From assembly GCA_022825235.1 (NCBI GenBank), contig JAJDYI010000023.1:1-50383 (forward strand): a stretch of DNA of 50,383 nt. The letters are read 5' to 3'. Source of the DNA: Alphaproteobacteria bacterium (lineage in GTDB: Bacteria; Pseudomonadota; Alphaproteobacteria; TMED109). The stretch's first letter is position 1. Each line of letters begins with the position of its first letter. The translations under genes and the position numbers were made by a program. The notes beneath the pieces were generated by a model. The model was not told the origin of the DNA and ran no database searches. It saw only the letters and a list, made by a program, of their open reading frames with translations. This document shows positions 43,804-50,383 of the stretch, piece after piece.

Positions 43804-45077
43804 TTTACAGTGATAAACAATACAGTATCGCAATCAGCGAACTCACAAAGCTGAAAGACGCGCTTAGTGCAGCTAGAGCGCGAGAATATAACCAAGAATG
43901 GCTCAGAGATACTGAGACCGATGCTCTTAAGAGCCAAATTGCAGAGATTGAATCTGAGCTTATTCATTACGACATGCTAAAAGCAAAGCAAATTACATTT
44001 GCTAAAACTTTCGCATTGAATAACTTACCCTCCGTTCTAATTCAAGCCCGCGTAGCGTCCGGCATGAGCCAAAGCGAGCTTGCGAGGATGATTGGGCTCA
44101 AACCTCAGCAGATTCAACGTTATGAGGCCTCAGACTACATGGGCGCTAGCTTGGCGAAATTAATAGAAGTCTCTCGTTGTCTCGGTGTTCACATTGAGGG
44201 ATTATTTGAGGCAAACCAAGGACCGCGAGGATCTTTGTTTTCTTGGAAAGATATTGACGACGTTGTTTGGCGAAGATTTCCATACAAGGACATGATTCGA
44301 CGGAAATGGTTTACAGTGCCACGAGGCAGCAATCCGGTCGAGAAGGTGCGCGAATATTTCCTTAGTGCCGCCGGTCCGGAGTTTGTTTCGGCGTTTCATA
44401 GGAAGAAGATGCACAGTGGAACAATCCCCAATGAATACTCCCTCTTAGCATGGCAAGCTCGTGTACTCGATCGGGCGCGCACGACTGCAAACGAAGGCTC
44501 GGTATCAGAATTCGAACTTGACGATCGTTGGATAGAGTCGTTGGTAGCACTGACCCGTCGCAAAGATGGGCCCCGACGCGCGCGTCAATTGCTGGCAGAA
44601 AATGGAATTGTACTGATCACTGAAAGGCATCTGCCTGGCACGTATCTTGACGGAGCCGCAATGATGGGTGATATCGGTAGGCCCATTATCGGTCTTACTC
44701 TTCGATATGACCGGCTGGATAATTTCTGGTTCGTCTTGTTTCATGAACTCGGGCACGTGTTCCTCCATTTGATGGACGGCCTGCATCTCGATTTCTTCGA
44801 CGAAGAGGGTGCCCAGGAGAGCGACGACGTCGAGATCGAAGCTGATCGTTTCGCCCTCGATACACTTATCCCACCTGGAGAATGGGACAAGTGCCTTTCG
44901 CGTTTTGCTCTCTCGGAAAAGGCAGTTCAAACTGATGCAAGGCGGCTAGGCATTGCACCCAGCATTGTCGCCGGACGAATAAGAAAAGAGCTAGGCGATT
45001 ACACGATTTTCAACAGTTTAGTCGGCAGTGGCACTGTGCGCGCCCAATTTGAAGTGAGCAAGAACGTTGTTGAGTGA
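43800..45077 (+). CDS. XRE helix-turn-helix protein with ImmA/IrrE metalloprotease domain
   Basis: This 425-residue protein has an N-terminal coiled-coil stretch (residues 1-70), a helix-turn-helix (ARVASGMSQSELARMIGLKP, near residues 85-105), a middle region and an ImmA/IrrE peptidase with FHELGHVFLH near residue 313 and a distal EADRFALDTLIPP. The active-site HExxH and the following Asp-rich segment are present, so the protease may be active. It overlaps the DUF6932 gene by 4 bases. It may cleave a repressor or antitoxin in response to infection. AT-richer composition matches its neighbours and indicates common descent of the cassette. Confidence 0.83.
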   Translation: MIYSDKQYSIAISELTKLKDALSAARAREYNQEWLRDTETDALKSQIAEIESELIHYDMLKAKQITFAKTFALNNLPSVLIQARVASGMSQSELARMIGLKPQQIQRYEASDYMGASLAKLIEVSRCLGVHIEGLFEANQGPRGSLFSWKDIDDVVWRRFPYKDMIRRKWFTVPRGSNPVEKVREYFLSAAGPEFVSAFHRKKMHSGTIPNEYSLLAWQARVLDRARTTANEGSVSEFELDDRWIESLVALTRRKDGPRRARQLLAENGIVLITERHLPGTYLDGAAMMGDIGRPIIGLTLRYDRLDNFWFVLFHELGHVFLHLMDGLHLDFFDEEGAQESDDVEIEADRFALDTLIPPGEWDKCLSRFALSEKAVQTDARRLGIAPSIVAGRIRKELGDYTIFNSLVGSGTVRAQFEVSKNVVE

Positions 45078-45081
45078 CAAC

Positions 45082-46155
45082 ATGTACATCCCGGCCCTTC
45101 GCTGGCGACAAGGCGAGTATCAGGCGCTTCTCAAGCTTAGCGAAGCCGTAAAGAAGCAGATTGTCCCCCTGATCACCATCCCCGGCGTGGAATTCGACTT
45201 TGAGGCTCGTGAACCGAAGAAGTCAGTTCATGACCACGTACACCCTTTCGCCAAGCGATATGTTCACAAATGGGGTCGACGTCCAGCTTGGGTGACACTT
45301 GACAAGGAGATTGTAAGTGAGCGCATGAACGACGGTACTCACGTGCTCGACTATGTATTCCAAGAGCTCAGGGGGCATGGGGCTTTGGCTGCGCCCGCAC
45401 TACCGCTGAACCCCAATTCGGCTTTTCTTGCCGCTGCCCAGAGAGTGATCGCAAAAGACGGGCAAGGTTGTGGAATTCTTGTCCAGCTTGAAGATTTAAT
45501 GGCACATGGCACAAGCAAATCAATCACGAAACTAACATCTATTTTACAAATAGATCTAGACGAGAGCGATCTCATTCTTGATATGGGGGCGCCAAACTAC
45601 GAACCCTACGGTGCCTTCGCGGCTGCTTTGATTTCCAATCTGCCTCAGCTCGGAAATCTCTCGGATTACCGCAACTTCATCCTCATTGGAACTTCAATTC
45701 CCGAATCACTCGTCAAAGTTTCCATAGGTACTGACGAGATACCGCGGCATGATTGGCTATTCTATCAAGAGCTACTTCAAAAACTGCCAAAAGACGATCG
45801 GCGCCCCAACTATGGCGATTACACTACTGTTCATCCGAATTTCGAGGCCAAGGACATGCGCCTAATCAAACCAGCAGGAAAAATCGTCTACACAGCAAAC
45901 CGAATTTGGGCGACACGAAAAGGCGGATCATTTCGTGACGATCCAGATCAAATGCACACACACTGCCAAGAGATCTTACGCAATCCAAGATTCGATTTTC
46001 GGGGCCCCAGCTTCTCTTTTGGTGATGCTTACATTAGTGATTGCGCCGCCCAAAAGGTGGGACCGAGCAACCTGACTCGTTGGAAACAAGTTTCCATCAA
46101 TCATCACATGACGACTGTGGTAAATGCCCTCGCCAACTTTCCCGCTGCTTCATAG
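45082..46155 (+). CDS. sce7725 (Beta protein)-family protein
   Basis: The protein has 357 residues from ATG 45082, four bases past the stop of the XRE/ImmA gene. MYIPALRWRQGEYQALLKL at the start, VPLITIPGVEF near residue 31 and CGILVQLEDLM in the middle are typical of the family known as Beta protein or sce7725 family. Its biochemical role is unknown; members are found beside phage defence genes and often beside sce7726-family genes, as here. The 3' end overlaps the convergent sce7726 gene by 59 bases. Confidence 0.78.
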   Translation: MYIPALRWRQGEYQALLKLSEAVKKQIVPLITIPGVEFDFEAREPKKSVHDHVHPFAKRYVHKWGRRPAWVTLDKEIVSERMNDGTHVLDYVFQELRGHGALAAPALPLNPNSAFLAAAQRVIAKDGQGCGILVQLEDLMAHGTSKSITKLTSILQIDLDESDLILDMGAPNYEPYGAFAAALISNLPQLGNLSDYRNFILIGTSIPESLVKVSIGTDEIPRHDWLFYQELLQKLPKDDRRPNYGDYTTVHPNFEAKDMRLIKPAGKIVYTANRIWATRKGGSFRDDPDQMHTHCQEILRNPRFDFRGPSFSFGDAYISDCAAQKVGPSNLTRWKQVSINHHMTTVVNALANFPAAS

Positions 46156-46750
46156 AATGCTTGATTAACGCAATTAGCTCTGCCGTGCTTAGGGTTTCAA
46201 CGAGCTTCGTGTAAAGCTCTTTTCGAGTTTGACGCCGAGAACCAATCGTGGCGCCGAGGTCAAACAGCGCTGTTTCAGCCTCGCGACGCCACAGCAAATG
46301 AGCCAACAAGAAAGGATCAACGTCGGGATTAAATTGAGCTCGGCGTATTCGCTCAAACCTGATGCCCCCGCGGGACCCGGTTCTAACCACTGTTAGGCCG
46401 CACCAGCCTGGAAGCATGGTTGTCACTGACGCAAGATGGCGAACGCCCACTATGAGCGTTAGTTTCTGCAAACTACCGCTAAACAATTCAAGCTGTTGTG
46501 GCAACCGCGTAAGCGTGTCGCGGTCGCTCTTTATTTCGTAGCCGTGAATCCAGCCATTGATGACTGCAATGTCAATACGACAGCGGGCATGAATAAGCCC
46601 TAGCTCATTGACGACAATGGCATCTGAGTTTCGGCGATGATGGCTCAGTAGCTTGCGGTGAAGCGCAAAGCGAATGCTACTTTCACCGACGTCCGCCGCT
46701 CGTGTAATGCGGGTGTTTTCTTGTCCGGGGGCGCGGGACACTGTACTCAT
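46097..46750 (-). CDS. sce7726-family protein (predicted nuclease-like)
   Basis: The protein has 217 residues from ATG 46750 (GAGGA about 9 bases upstream). The N-terminal half has a PD-(D/E)XK-like set: RIDIAVINGWIHGYEIKSDRDTL near residues 60-80, with the Asp and the E-x-K, then LPQQLELF. The C-terminal half is helical and ends ALIKHSMKQR. It is the usual neighbour of sce7725-family genes. Here it is convergent and overlaps by 59 bases rather than being in one operon, so coordinate control would have to be by antisense overlap. Confidence 0.78.
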   Translation of the reverse strand: MSTVSRAPGQENTRITRAADVGESSIRFALHRKLLSHHRRNSDAIVVNELGLIHARCRIDIAVINGWIHGYEIKSDRDTLTRLPQQLELFSGSLQKLTLIVGVRHLASVTTMLPGWCGLTVVRTGSRGGIRFERIRRAQFNPDVDPFLLAHLLWRREAETALFDLGATIGSRRQTRKELYTKLVETLSTAELIALIKHSMKQRESWRGHLPQSSCDD

Positions 46751-46966
46751 TTGAACGCTTCCTCTGGCCACACATAATGCTGGTTGACAGCCGCAATTTC
46801 CATCCCAGCTCAACAAGCCAGCTCCGTTGTACCGTTGGCGTAGTCACACCATATGCTGACATACCCGACAACTTTCTGCGACGAATGTAAGGAGCGAAAA
46901 ATGCCCAGGCCTATGCGCCTTTCGAAATAACAGTTTGTTCCTGCATTTTGCTTCCCCGTCCGACCA
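46751..46966. other. Spacer between the sce7726 and coq7 genes
   Basis: This contains the sce7726 promoter region and the right boundary of the AT-richer segment (near 46920). The in-frame extension of the sce7726 frame to 46816 looks non-coding. Confidence 0.35.
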
Positions 46967-47498
46967 TCACACCCGCTCCGAAAGCCAGATCGCCAGGCGG
47001 GTCGACGCCCGCACCGATCGCCTGAGCACCCGGTATCCCGGCGCGGCCGCGGCCCCCTCCGCGCGCGCCGTGTCCCGGTGCCCGAGTTCGTCCTGCCCGG
47101 AATTCACGGATCTTCTCCCGGAGCTCCGGCTCATCATCACCCAGCGCCCGCTCCTGGCGGGCGTAGTGCCCGTCGATCACCTCCTCGACGGCCTCCGTGC
47201 AGGCCATGGCCCCCTCCCGCCCCAGCAGCGCGGTGGCGGCAGCCAGCGCGTACCCGGCCACGTGCCAGACCGGCAGCAGGACCGTGGGCCTCACCTCACG
47301 GTGCGCGAGGTCCTCCGCGAAGGAGGCGAGATGCCGCCGTTCGCCCTCGACCATCTCCCGGATGACCGGCCCCGCGGATGTCTCGCCCAGGACGGCGAGC
47401 TGGCCCTCGTAGATGCGCTTCGCCCCGTACTCGCCCGCGTGGTCCACCCGGAGGATGCGGGCGACCCGCTGCTCGGGCGTCGGATCGCCGGGGAGCAT
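46967..47498 (-). pseudogene. coq7: Demethoxyubiquinone hydroxylase Coq7, frameshifted
   Basis: From ATG 47498 the frame is a normal Coq7: VDHAGEYGAKRIYEGQLAVL (first iron-binding Glu), EMVEGERRHLASF (E-x-x-H) and CTEAVEEVIDGHYARQE. After IREFRA the frame changes. In the next frame the true end follows: DELGHRDTARAEG (last E-x-x-H, iron site), APGYRVLRRSVRAST, RLAIWLSERV and stop at 46967. One extra G around 47092-47093 explains it. The unshifted frame runs on to 46911 as a non-family tail. Coq7 makes a di-iron hydroxylase of ubiquinone synthesis. It is either a true pseudogene or an assembly error. Confidence 0.8.
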
Positions 47499-47534
47499 CG
47501 CCGGGATCCTGTCGCCTGATGAAACGTGCGCCTC

Positions 47535-47878
47535 TCACGACGCCAGGGAATGATCTCTCTGTCCGCCGTCGCCATCCTCGCCGAGTGCCTTGACCACCGC
47601 CTCAGGGTTCCGGTCCATGACGGTCAGCAGAACGCGGGCCGCCCGGTCGGGAACCCGACGTCCCTGCTCCCACTCCTGAAGCGCGCGGGCATCGAAACCG
47701 AAGCGGTCGGCGAATTTCTGACGGCTCAGCCGGAACCGCTTGCGCAAGGCGACGATTCGGAAGGCAGCGGGGAGTCGACGATCCGGCAAGGCAACTCCGT
47801 CTCGCCGCGGACATGCGCGAGAACCTCGCCCAGCGCCGTTTCGATCTCCCGCCCGAGTTCGGTGCGTTCCGCCGTCAT
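47535..47878 (-). pseudogene. HigA-like XRE antitoxin, frameshifted
   Basis: ATG 47878 opens TAERTELGREIETALGEVLAH and GETELPCRIVD, the N-terminus of NadS/HigA-like antitoxins. The next frame carries FRIVALRKRFRLSRQKFADRFG, LQEWEQGRRVPDRAARVLL and NPEAVVKAL, the helix-turn-helix part. The shift lies at about 47755-47775. The two halves together make a complete antitoxin of about 114 residues. No intact RelE/HigB toxin is next to it. Confidence 0.68.
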
Positions 47879-47880
47879 GG

Positions 47881-47991
47881 TCACGTCGTCCCCTTCTTGA
47901 TCGAGTCGACCAGGTGCAACAACGCCCGGGTGTCCGCCGGCGTCACCGGGTCGAAGTGCTCGATCCTGAAGACAGGATATTCAGTCGGCAT
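47881..47991 (-). pseudogene. Chimeric toxin stub (TacT start joined to RelE-like end)
   Basis: The 36-residue frame starts at ATG 47991 and overlaps the tacA stop by 11 bases, as GNAT toxin genes commonly do. It begins YPVFRIEHFD, like the start of TacT-type acetyltransferases, and ends DPVTPADTRALLHLVDSIKK, like the C-terminus of RelE/HigB toxins that precede NadS antitoxins. The rest of both proteins is missing. A deletion fusing two neighbouring TA loci would explain this. The assignment depends on short matches. Confidence 0.45.
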
Positions 47992-48289
47992 GAACCACGC
48001 GCGCACCGTAGTTTCTGGCTGCCTCGAGAGCGCGTGGGGTTGGAGCGGGCGGGGCGTCGAGGGCGGCAGCGAACATCTTGGCATCCGCGGGCGTCAGTGT
48101 GTGCCGAGACTGCAGGTCGAGCACACGCGTGGCCTCGCGCTCGATGGCGGCACGCAGGAACACCGACTTGTCAACGGCCAGAGCGAGCGCGGCACGCTCG
48201 ATCAGGCTCGCCAGCCGATCATCGTGGCGTACCTGGGTTGACTTGGTCTGCTTGCCCGAGATGCTCGACGCAGTATCGAGGTCCAACAT
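47981..48289 (-). CDS. TacA-like antitoxin (DUF1778)
   Basis: This 102-residue protein starts at ATG 48289 with an AGGAGG 5 bases upstream. The ribbon-helix-helix part is KSTQVRHDDRLASLIERAA, then KSVFLRAAIEREATRVLD, and LTPADAKMFAAALDAPP is the toxin-binding end; both are typical DUF1778. TacA antitoxins neutralise GNAT toxins that acetylate aminoacyl-tRNA. The toxin has been cut to a stub, so this gene is an orphan antitoxin. Confidence 0.82.
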   Translation of the reverse strand: MLDLDTASSISGKQTKSTQVRHDDRLASLIERAALALAVDKSVFLRAAIEREATRVLDLQSRHTLTPADAKMFAAALDAPPAPTPRALEAARNYGARVVHAD

Positions 48290-48516
48290 ACCGCCCTCCT
48301 TTCACGATCGCTCGCTGTGGTGCGCAATGCACTACATGTCAAGCCCAAATTACAGGTATGAGAACACCCTTTCTCGCTGCTATTCATCTCCGGCACGATC
48401 CCGTCGACGGCACGGTCGAGGCCGGCGACCTGGAAATGGGAGCGGCTCACGTGTCAGTGCCGGATGAAAACTCCCCGATAGCGCCGAAGTAAAAGTCCCC
48501 AGTCTGCCGGCTGGCG

Positions 48517-48548
48517 CACGGGCCCGGGAGCATGCCCCCGGGCCCGTG
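48517..48548. terminator. Long GC hairpin at the IS21 left end
   Basis: CACGGGCCCGGG and CCCGGGCCCGTG form a perfect 12-bp stem with an 8-base loop (48517-48528 and 48537-48548). It sits between the IS terminus and istA and may block transcription entering the element from outside. Confidence 0.5.
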
Positions 48549-48596
48549 ACCGGCAACACTCGCCACCTGTATCGAGCTCCGGGAGGCGCGCGTCAG

Positions 48597-49856
48597 GTGG
48601 TCACACTGAGGATGATCGTGGTGATTCATGATTTGCAGCGACAGGGCCTGTCGATCAGCGCCATCGCGCGGCGCACCGGCTTGGACCGCAAGACGGTGCG
48701 GAAGTACCTGCGGCGGGGGCTGGCGGCGCCGGCGTATGGCCCGCGGGCGCCGCGCCCGCGGCGGCTGGAGCCGTACGAGGACTATCTTCGCGAGCGGGTC
48801 GAGACCTGCGCCGGTCTGTCCGGGCGGCGGCTGTATCGCGAGCTCCGGACGCTCGGCTACCGGGGCGGCTACACCGCAGTGACCGACTACCTGCGGACGA
48901 TCCGGCCGGCGCTGCCGGCGCCGTTCGAGCGGCGCTTCGAGACCGCGCCGGGGCGCCAGGCGCAGGTGGACTTCGCCGAGTTCCTGGTCGAGTTTGCGGA
49001 TCAGCCGGGCGTGCGCCGCCGGGTGTGGCTGTTCGCGCTGGTGCTCGGCCACAGCCGCTGGCTGTGGGGCCGCTTCTGCCCCAGCCAGAAGCTGGACACC
49101 GTGCTGCGCTGCCATGTGCTGGCGTTCGAGGCGTGCGGCGGGGCAACCGCCGAGGTGCTGTACGACCGCATGAAGACGGCGGTGCTGGGGGAGCGGGACG
49201 ACGGCAGCGTGGTCTACCATCCGGCGCTGGTGGCGCTGCTGCGCCACTACGACTCCGCACCCCGGGCGTGCCGGGCCTATCGCGCCAAGACCAAGGGCAA
49301 GGTGGAGCGGCCGTTCCGGTACATCCGCCAGGACTTCTTCCTCGGCCGCACGTTCCGGAACCTGGACGACCTCAACGCCCGGTTCGCGACCTGGCGGGCC
49401 GACCTGGCCAACGCCCGGGTCCATGGCACCACCAACCGGGTGGTGCAGGAGGCGTTCGCGGCGGAGCGGGCGCACCTGCGCCCGCTGCCGCTCCAGGCGT
49501 ACGATGCGGTCCTGACCGTCGAGCGCCGGGTCAGCCACGAGGGCATGGTCTCGGTCAACGGCAACCTCTACTCGGTGCCGGACCGGACCCGCAAGCGGGT
49601 GCTCGAGGTCCAGCACCATCCGCTGGAGATCCGCATCTTCGAGGACGGCGAGCTGGTGGCCCGCCACCCGGTCCTCGAGGGCCGGAACCAGCGCCGCGTC
49701 GACCCCGGTCACCGCCGCTCGCCGCCGCCGGCCGCGCCCCGCCGGTGGGCGGCGTCCACCGCCCCGGCGCCGCTGGAGGCCGCGGTCGCCCGGCGCCCGC
49801 TCGCGTTCTACGACGCGGTGGCCCGGCGGCTCGCCGCCAGGGAGGCCCGCCGATGA
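48597..49856 (+). CDS. istA: IS21-family transposase IstA
   Basis: The protein has 419 residues from GTG 48597 (GGGAGG about 10 bases upstream; the frame is open from 48546). An N-terminal helix-turn-helix reads LSISAIARRTGLDRKTVRKYL. The DDE core includes QVDFAEFLVEF (first Asp), EVLYDRMKTAV (second Asp) and KTKGKVERPFRYIRQDFFLG (Glu). The C-terminal part has the Mu-transposase-like VSVNGNLYSVP. The stop overlaps the istB start (ATGA). It appears intact. Confidence 0.93.
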   Translation: MVTLRMIVVIHDLQRQGLSISAIARRTGLDRKTVRKYLRRGLAAPAYGPRAPRPRRLEPYEDYLRERVETCAGLSGRRLYRELRTLGYRGGYTAVTDYLRTIRPALPAPFERRFETAPGRQAQVDFAEFLVEFADQPGVRRRVWLFALVLGHSRWLWGRFCPSQKLDTVLRCHVLAFEACGGATAEVLYDRMKTAVLGERDDGSVVYHPALVALLRHYDSAPRACRAYRAKTKGKVERPFRYIRQDFFLGRTFRNLDDLNARFATWRADLANARVHGTTNRVVQEAFAAERAHLRPLPLQAYDAVLTVERRVSHEGMVSVNGNLYSVPDRTRKRVLEVQHHPLEIRIFEDGELVARHPVLEGRNQRRVDPGHRRSPPPAAPRRWAASTAPAPLEAAVARRPLAFYDAVARRLAAREARR

Positions 49857-50383
49857 CCGCCGTCAGCATGCGGATCCGCGACACCCTGGTCGGCCTGCGC
49901 ATGCCGCGGGCGCTCGAGGTCTTGGACCAGGTGCTGCAGCGCCTCGAGCAGGGCGAGCTCTCCGCCATCGATGCGATCGACCAGCTGCTGCTCGAGGAAT
50001 ACACCGCCCGCGAAGGCCGCCGGATCGGCATGGCGCTGCACACCGCGCGCCTGACCCCGATCAAGACCCTCGAGAGCTTCGACTTCACGTTCCAGCCGTC
50101 GCTCGACCGCCACCGGATCCTGGCGCTGGCCCAGCTCGAGTTCGTCGAGCGCGCCGAGGTGGTCCATCTGCTCGGCCCGCCCGGCACCGGCAAATCGCAC
50201 CTGGCCACCGCGCTCGGCGTCACCGCGGTCAAGGCCGGCAAGAGCGTCTACCGGGCCACCCTCGCCGAGCTGATCGAGGCCCTGGTCAGGGCCGAGCGGG
50301 AAGGCCGGCTGGCCGAGAGGCTCCGCTTCCATGCCCGCGCCGCCCTGCTCATCGTCGACGAGATCGGCTACCTGCCCATCACC
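49853..50383 (+). CDS. istB: IS21-family helper ATPase IstB (cut by window end)
   Basis: 177 codons are visible and no stop is reached. The start overlaps istA (ATGA). Walker A is LLGPPGTGKSHLATAL near residue 110 and Walker B LLIVDEIGYLPI near 170, both standard IstB. It regulates target choice by the IstA transposase. The remainder lies beyond 50383. Confidence 0.93.
   Translation, partial: MTAVSMRIRDTLVGLRMPRALEVLDQVLQRLEQGELSAIDAIDQLLLEEYTAREGRRIGMALHTARLTPIKTLESFDFTFQPSLDRHRILALAQLEFVERAEVVHLLGPPGTGKSHLATALGVTAVKAGKSVYRATLAELIEALVRAEREGRLAERLRFHARAALLIVDEIGYLPIT

Larger units (their letters stand above)
48452..50383 (+). mobile_element. IS21-family insertion sequence, left part (right end beyond the window)
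   Basis: The left end is taken as TGT at 48452, because IS21 ends begin with TGT and carry repeated short motifs: here GAAAACTCCCC near 48466 and TAAAAGTCCCC near 48490. istA (48597) and istB (49853) follow in order with an ATGA overlap. The right end and target duplication lie outside the window. Confidence 0.75.

Noticed and set aside
48447-49712. 421-codon minus-strand open frame opposite istA
   Set aside because: Antisense shadow of a high-GC transposase gene; it lacks any family feature.
1-50383. CRISPR arrays, tRNA or rRNA genes
   Set aside because: No regularly spaced repeats and no cloverleaf or rRNA-like sequence were noticed on reading. A tRNAscan-type search could not be run.

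Overview
The window looks like a defence and toxin-antitoxin island on the chromosome of a GC-rich member of Pseudomonadota, probably an alphaproteobacterium. This rests on a Coq7-type demethoxyubiquinone hydroxylase (ubiquinone makers), a BipA/TypA GTPase, and TumE/TumA, DUF2188, HicBA and AbiEi families common in that group. Assignment is by inspection of protein sequence only; no search was run. The only recognisable housekeeping genes are an ABC-F ATPase (2.8-4.7 kb), bipA/typA (10-11.9 kb) and a frameshifted coq7 (47 kb). Almost everything else is accessory.

Layout. 0-2.5 kb: an AAA/DUF4143 ATPase convergent with an AbiEi antitoxin whose AbiEii toxin survives only as a stub. 4.8-9.3 kb: a Hachiman-like HamAB pair (Ski2-like helicase plus DUF1837-like nuclease) with a small coupled upstream ORF. 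12-14.7 kb: DUF2188, broken TumE and intact TumA on the minus strand, then an XRE/ImmA-IrrE protease and an intact HicBA on the plus strand. 15-17.2 kb: a polytopic membrane protein translationally coupled to a membrane-anchored EEP-family phosphoesterase. 17.3-25 kb: an SbcD/SbcC-like (YhaO/YhaN-like) pair flanked by copies of an unnamed two-gene module (about 100-residue alpha/beta protein plus HEPN protein) in three states of decay, and a RES/Xre pair with a shattered RES toxin. 25.2-34.9 kb: a five-gene minus-strand operon with DISARM-type DrmA and DrmB, a UvrD-like NTPase, an unrecognised 531-residue protein and a NERD-domain helicase. 35.4-40.5 kb: a PLD/SF2-helicase/DUF3427 protein divergent from a methyltransferase-HNH fusion. 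41-42.9 kb: a DUF429 nuclease-like gene and a small PUA-like ORF. 43.3-46.8 kb: a visibly AT-richer cassette of DUF6932, XRE/ImmA, sce7725-family and sce7726-family genes. 47-48.3 kb: frameshifted coq7, frameshifted HigA-like antitoxin, TacA antitoxin with a chimeric toxin stub. 48.45 kb to the end: left part of an IS21-family element (istA complete, istB cut by the window edge).

Two themes stand out. First, the main candidate for an undescribed system is the DrmA-DrmB operon at 25-35 kb: it has neither a DISARM methyltransferase nor a stand-alone DrmC in the operon, and instead carries two different SF1-like NTPases around a protein I do not recognise; the neighbouring PLD helicase and methyltransferase-HNH fusion may or may not belong to it. 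Second, across the window antitoxin-like genes tend to be intact while their toxins are broken (AbiEii, TumE, RES, one HEPN, TacT), as expected if toxin loss is selected but the antitoxin is kept. No tRNA, rRNA or CRISPR array was recognised.
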